Made by a program: the position numbers and the translations under genes. DNA of 33,660 nucleotides from Actinomycetota bacterium (lineage in GTDB: Bacteria; Actinomycetota; Acidimicrobiia; Acidimicrobiales; Iamiaceae): the NCBI GenBank assembly GCA_963169755.1, contig CAUJFC010000251.1, positions 1 to 33,660 of the forward strand, written 5' to 3'. Below the pieces are notes generated by a model, which worked only from the letters and a program-made list of their open reading frames with translations, did not search any database and was not told where the DNA came from. Positions 31,783 to 33,660 of the stretch are shown in pieces (position 1 is the stretch's first letter; each line of letters begins with the position of its first letter).

Positions 31783-32094
31783 TCAGGCCGCCATCACCTG
31801 TGCTTGAACCACTGCCTCCCACAGCCAGGTCCGTACCCGGGTGGCCTCGGCGCCGGTGAGGGCATTGGCGATGATGACACCCTCGATCAGGTCGGCCACC
31901 ACCGCCTGGGGAGGCCGACCCTTGACCACTACCGCCACGGTGGCTGACCCGTCAGGCCCGTGACGAACAGTGCGTTCGGCCCCCGGCACCCGGGGCGGAG
32001 ACCGGAAACCGGGAACCACCAGGCCACGCCCACGGGCAGCGGTGGCCAGAGTGCGAACGGTGTCAGCGAACAGAACCGATGATGACTGCTCCAT
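31783..32094 (-). CDS. Small hypothetical protein
   Basis: A 103-residue cytoplasmic protein that I do not recognise. The N-terminal half is basic (ARGRGLVVPGFRSPPRVPGAERTVR). The middle has a short beta-prone stretch (GSATVAVVVKGRP). The C-terminal half is an Ala-rich helix (VVADLIEGVIIANALTGAEATRVRTWLWEAVVQAQ). No signal peptide, cysteine motif or membrane helix is visible. It lies between the MOSC gene (41 nt upstream) and the AAA ATPase gene (42 nt downstream) on the same strand. The ATG at 32094 has only a weak GATGAT 8 nt upstream. Coding is supported by an uninterrupted frame in a gene-sized gap and by codon bias toward G/C in third positions. Confidence 0.65.
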   Translation of the reverse strand: MEQSSSVLFADTVRTLATAARGRGLVVPGFRSPPRVPGAERTVRHGPDGSATVAVVVKGRPPQAVVADLIEGVIIANALTGAEATRVRTWLWEAVVQAQVMAA

Positions 32095-32135
32095 ACGCAG
32101 GCATCATCCCCGGGTGGTGAGACAACGAGGCCGGG

Positions 32136-32843
32136 TCAGCCCACCACTTCCAGCGCGTCACCCTCGTGGACTCGCCCATGGGAGCACACCAGGGAACCGA
32201 CCGCCAGGGTCAGATCCCGATCGCGACGCAAGGTCCGCAGGACATCGAGGTCGCGCTCGATTCCCCCGGGCTGGGGCCGGGTGATCATCACGCACCGACC
32301 CAGCACCTTCACCACGTCCAACTCCACCTCGCCCACTCGAACCCGGTGACCAACCAGGTGATCGACCGTCTCGCCGGAGACCACCAGGTTGGGCCGGAAC
32401 CGCCGCACGTCCCAGTCGCGCAGGTCGCCCTCGGCCACCAGACTCACCTGGGTCTTGGTCGAGTCGTGGTACGACCACGACGGCCCCTCCCAGGCCACCG
32501 GATCGCTGTCGTCGTGTTCGGGGTCGCTGAGGTTCTCGTAGGTCTGAGGTTCGCCGGTGGGTGCCAGCAATGTCACCGGCCGCCCCACCCAGTCCGAGAT
32601 GACGGCGTCGTCGACGGTGACGCCATGACCCGGCACATCCACCGCTGTTCCCTCCGCGGTCACCACTCCCCGCCCGAACAACAGGGCGGGATCCCGGCGG
32701 GCGGTCAGCACCACTCCGGTGGCCAGGTCTCGCAGGGCGTAGGCCCGGTCTCCATCCAGCCCTGCCGGACCGACCCACGACTCGGTGAGCCGTTCACCTT
32801 GCAGGGACTTGACCGGGTATCGCCAGATCTGGGTGACCTCCAT
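32136..32843 (-). CDS. MOSC domain protein
   Basis: A 235-residue protein. An N-terminal MOSC beta-barrel starts with IWRYPVKSLQGERLTESWV and LDGDRAYALRD. The MOSC core follows with FRPNLVVSG, the conserved cysteine in GRCVMITRPQPGGIERD, and VGSLVCSHGRVHEGD. MOSC proteins bind the molybdenum cofactor, and related ones reduce N-hydroxylated compounds. No electron-transfer domain is fused here, so a redox partner would be separate. The start codon lies only 34 nt from the divergent nuclease gene. Confidence 0.92.
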   Translation of the reverse strand: MEVTQIWRYPVKSLQGERLTESWVGPAGLDGDRAYALRDLATGVVLTARRDPALLFGRGVVTAEGTAVDVPGHGVTVDDAVISDWVGRPVTLLAPTGEPQTYENLSDPEHDDSDPVAWEGPSWSYHDSTKTQVSLVAEGDLRDWDVRRFRPNLVVSGETVDHLVGHRVRVGEVELDVVKVLGRCVMITRPQPGGIERDLDVLRTLRRDRDLTLAVGSLVCSHGRVHEGDALEVVG

Positions 32844-32849
32844 GCCCCC

Positions 32850-32855
32850 ATCCTG
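32850..32855 (-). promoter_or_regulatory. Weak -10-like element for the MOSC gene
   Basis: On the minus strand CAGGAT is followed by 6 nt and the ATG at 32843. It has C in place of the first T. It lies 10 nt from the divergent -10 at 32866. Confidence 0.3.
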
Positions 32856-32865
32856 TCAGGGCTCC

Positions 32866-32871
32866 TATCCT
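32866..32871 (+). promoter_or_regulatory. Putative -10 element for the PD-(D/E)XK gene (leaderless)
   Basis: TATCCT is followed by 6 nt and the ATG at 32878. Confidence 0.55.
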
Positions 32872-32877
32872 CACCCG

Positions 32878-33660
32878 ATGGCCCGCAGCGATGCCCCGCT
32901 GACCCCTCTCCAGAGCGAGACCCTGGCAGTGCTGGGGGCCACCGGGGACCGGCCCCGGTTCGCCGAAGACCTGGGTGACCGGCTGCGAGCCGACCTGGAA
33001 GGTGCCCTGGCGACGGTGGCCGCCAACCTGGCACCCGATGAGACGGTCAATGTGAACAAGCACCTGCTGAGCCAGGTCCACGGCTGTCAGGTCCGGTTCC
33101 TGGCCGACGACTCGCCGTTCGAGGTGACGGTGGCCACCGCCCGAGGAGCGGTTTCGCACAAGGCGGTGGAGTTGGGACTGCACTGGCCCCACGAGCCACA
33201 TCCGTTGGACCTGGTGGACGAGGCTCTGGCCCGACTCACCGAATCCGATCACTGGATGAGCGACTTCCTCCAACGGGCCAGCGAGGCCGACCGTGCCGAA
33301 CTGCGGGCCACCAGCGGCGACCGGGTGACCAAGTTCTTCGACTGCTTCCCGCCGCTCAAGAACTCATGGCGACCGGTGACCGAGAGCGCCCTGTGGGTGG
33401 AGTTGGCAAACGGCCGGGTGATCATGCGAGCAAAGGTCGATCTGACCCTGGGCTTCCCCCGGGGGTTGGAGGCCGGGCGGGTGATCATCGATCTCAAGAC
33501 CGGCTCTCCCCGTCCGGTCCACCGCGACGACCTGCGGTTCTACGCACTGCTGGAAACCCTCAAGCAGGGTGTTCCGCCCCGGCTGGTGGCGTCGTTCTAC
33601 CTGGACAGCGGGCGTCCCCACGCCGAGGCGGTAACCGAGGACCTGCTGTTCTCGGCCGCC
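32878..33660 (+). CDS. PD-(D/E)XK nuclease superfamily protein (3-prime end outside window)
   Basis: An open frame of 261 codons that reaches the window edge without a stop. VSHKAVELGL (H94, E98) resembles the upstream His/Glu element of RecB/AddB/Cas4-type nucleases. ESALWVELANGR leads to D188 in AKVDLTL, then VIIDLKTG with D205-x-K207, the core PD-(D/E)XK motif. DDLRFYALL follows at the place of the QxxxY motif. A DNA repair or processing role is expected from the family, but partners are not visible. The N-terminal 90 residues have no recognised motif. The start is supported by TATCCT 6 nt upstream. It is divergent from the MOSC gene. Confidence 0.82.
   Translation, partial: MARSDAPLTPLQSETLAVLGATGDRPRFAEDLGDRLRADLEGALATVAANLAPDETVNVNKHLLSQVHGCQVRFLADDSPFEVTVATARGAVSHKAVELGLHWPHEPHPLDLVDEALARLTESDHWMSDFLQRASEADRAELRATSGDRVTKFFDCFPPLKNSWRPVTESALWVELANGRVIMRAKVDLTLGFPRGLEAGRVIIDLKTGSPRPVHRDDLRFYALLETLKQGVPPRLVASFYLDSGRPHAEAVTEDLLFSAA

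Overview
The window is high-G+C DNA, roughly two thirds G+C by eye. It carries a WhiB regulator, F420 biosynthesis genes (cofD, cofE), an F420-type PPOX protein, a DUF3499 gene, a single-domain TatA and abundant GTG starts. Together these point to a chromosomal segment of a high-G+C actinobacterium. The gene mix, and a translation style dominated by apparently leaderless starts, would fit the class Acidimicrobiia; that placement is inference. I see no rRNA, tRNA, insertion sequence, prophage or CRISPR array. Genes are densely packed, many with 4-nt stop/start overlaps.

Layout. 1-2.35 kb: a DUF3499 gene divergent from ftsH. 2.4-5.7 kb: an HTH regulator divergent from gmd-cofD-cofE, with a repeated CCCCAC/GTGGGG array between them. 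5.7-12.1 kb: a minus-strand run of three GT4 glycosyltransferases, a membrane-anchored histidine-motif protein, a mannose-1-phosphate guanylyltransferase and a sugar epimerase. With gmd this makes a GDP-mannose-centred surface-glycan locus. 12.2-16.4 kb: a membrane PAS-GGDEF-EAL protein, then a long acyl-CoA dehydrogenase resembling methylsuccinyl-CoA dehydrogenase. 16.4-18.8 kb: a sphingosine-1-phosphate-lyase-like PLP enzyme followed by an APH-fold kinase.

18.8-22.4 kb: a zinc-ribbon/TM/beta-propeller protein with an F420-type PPOX protein, tatA, a stand-alone formiminotransferase and whiB. 22.65-31.7 kb: an alpha/beta hydrolase, a large von Willebrand A protein, a degenerate family-1 glycosidase-like protein, an SDR, two polytopic GT-C-like membrane proteins and a ChlI/MoxR-type AAA ATPase that probably partners the vWA protein. 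31.8-33.66 kb: a small hypothetical protein, a MOSC protein and the start of a PD-(D/E)XK nuclease gene that runs off the window.

The most striking global signal is a TANNNT -10 element exactly 6-8 nt upstream of twelve start codons, which implies pervasive leaderless transcription. The most unusual genes are the lyase-kinase pair, the glycosidase homologue that has lost catalytic residues, and the triple-HxH anchored protein.
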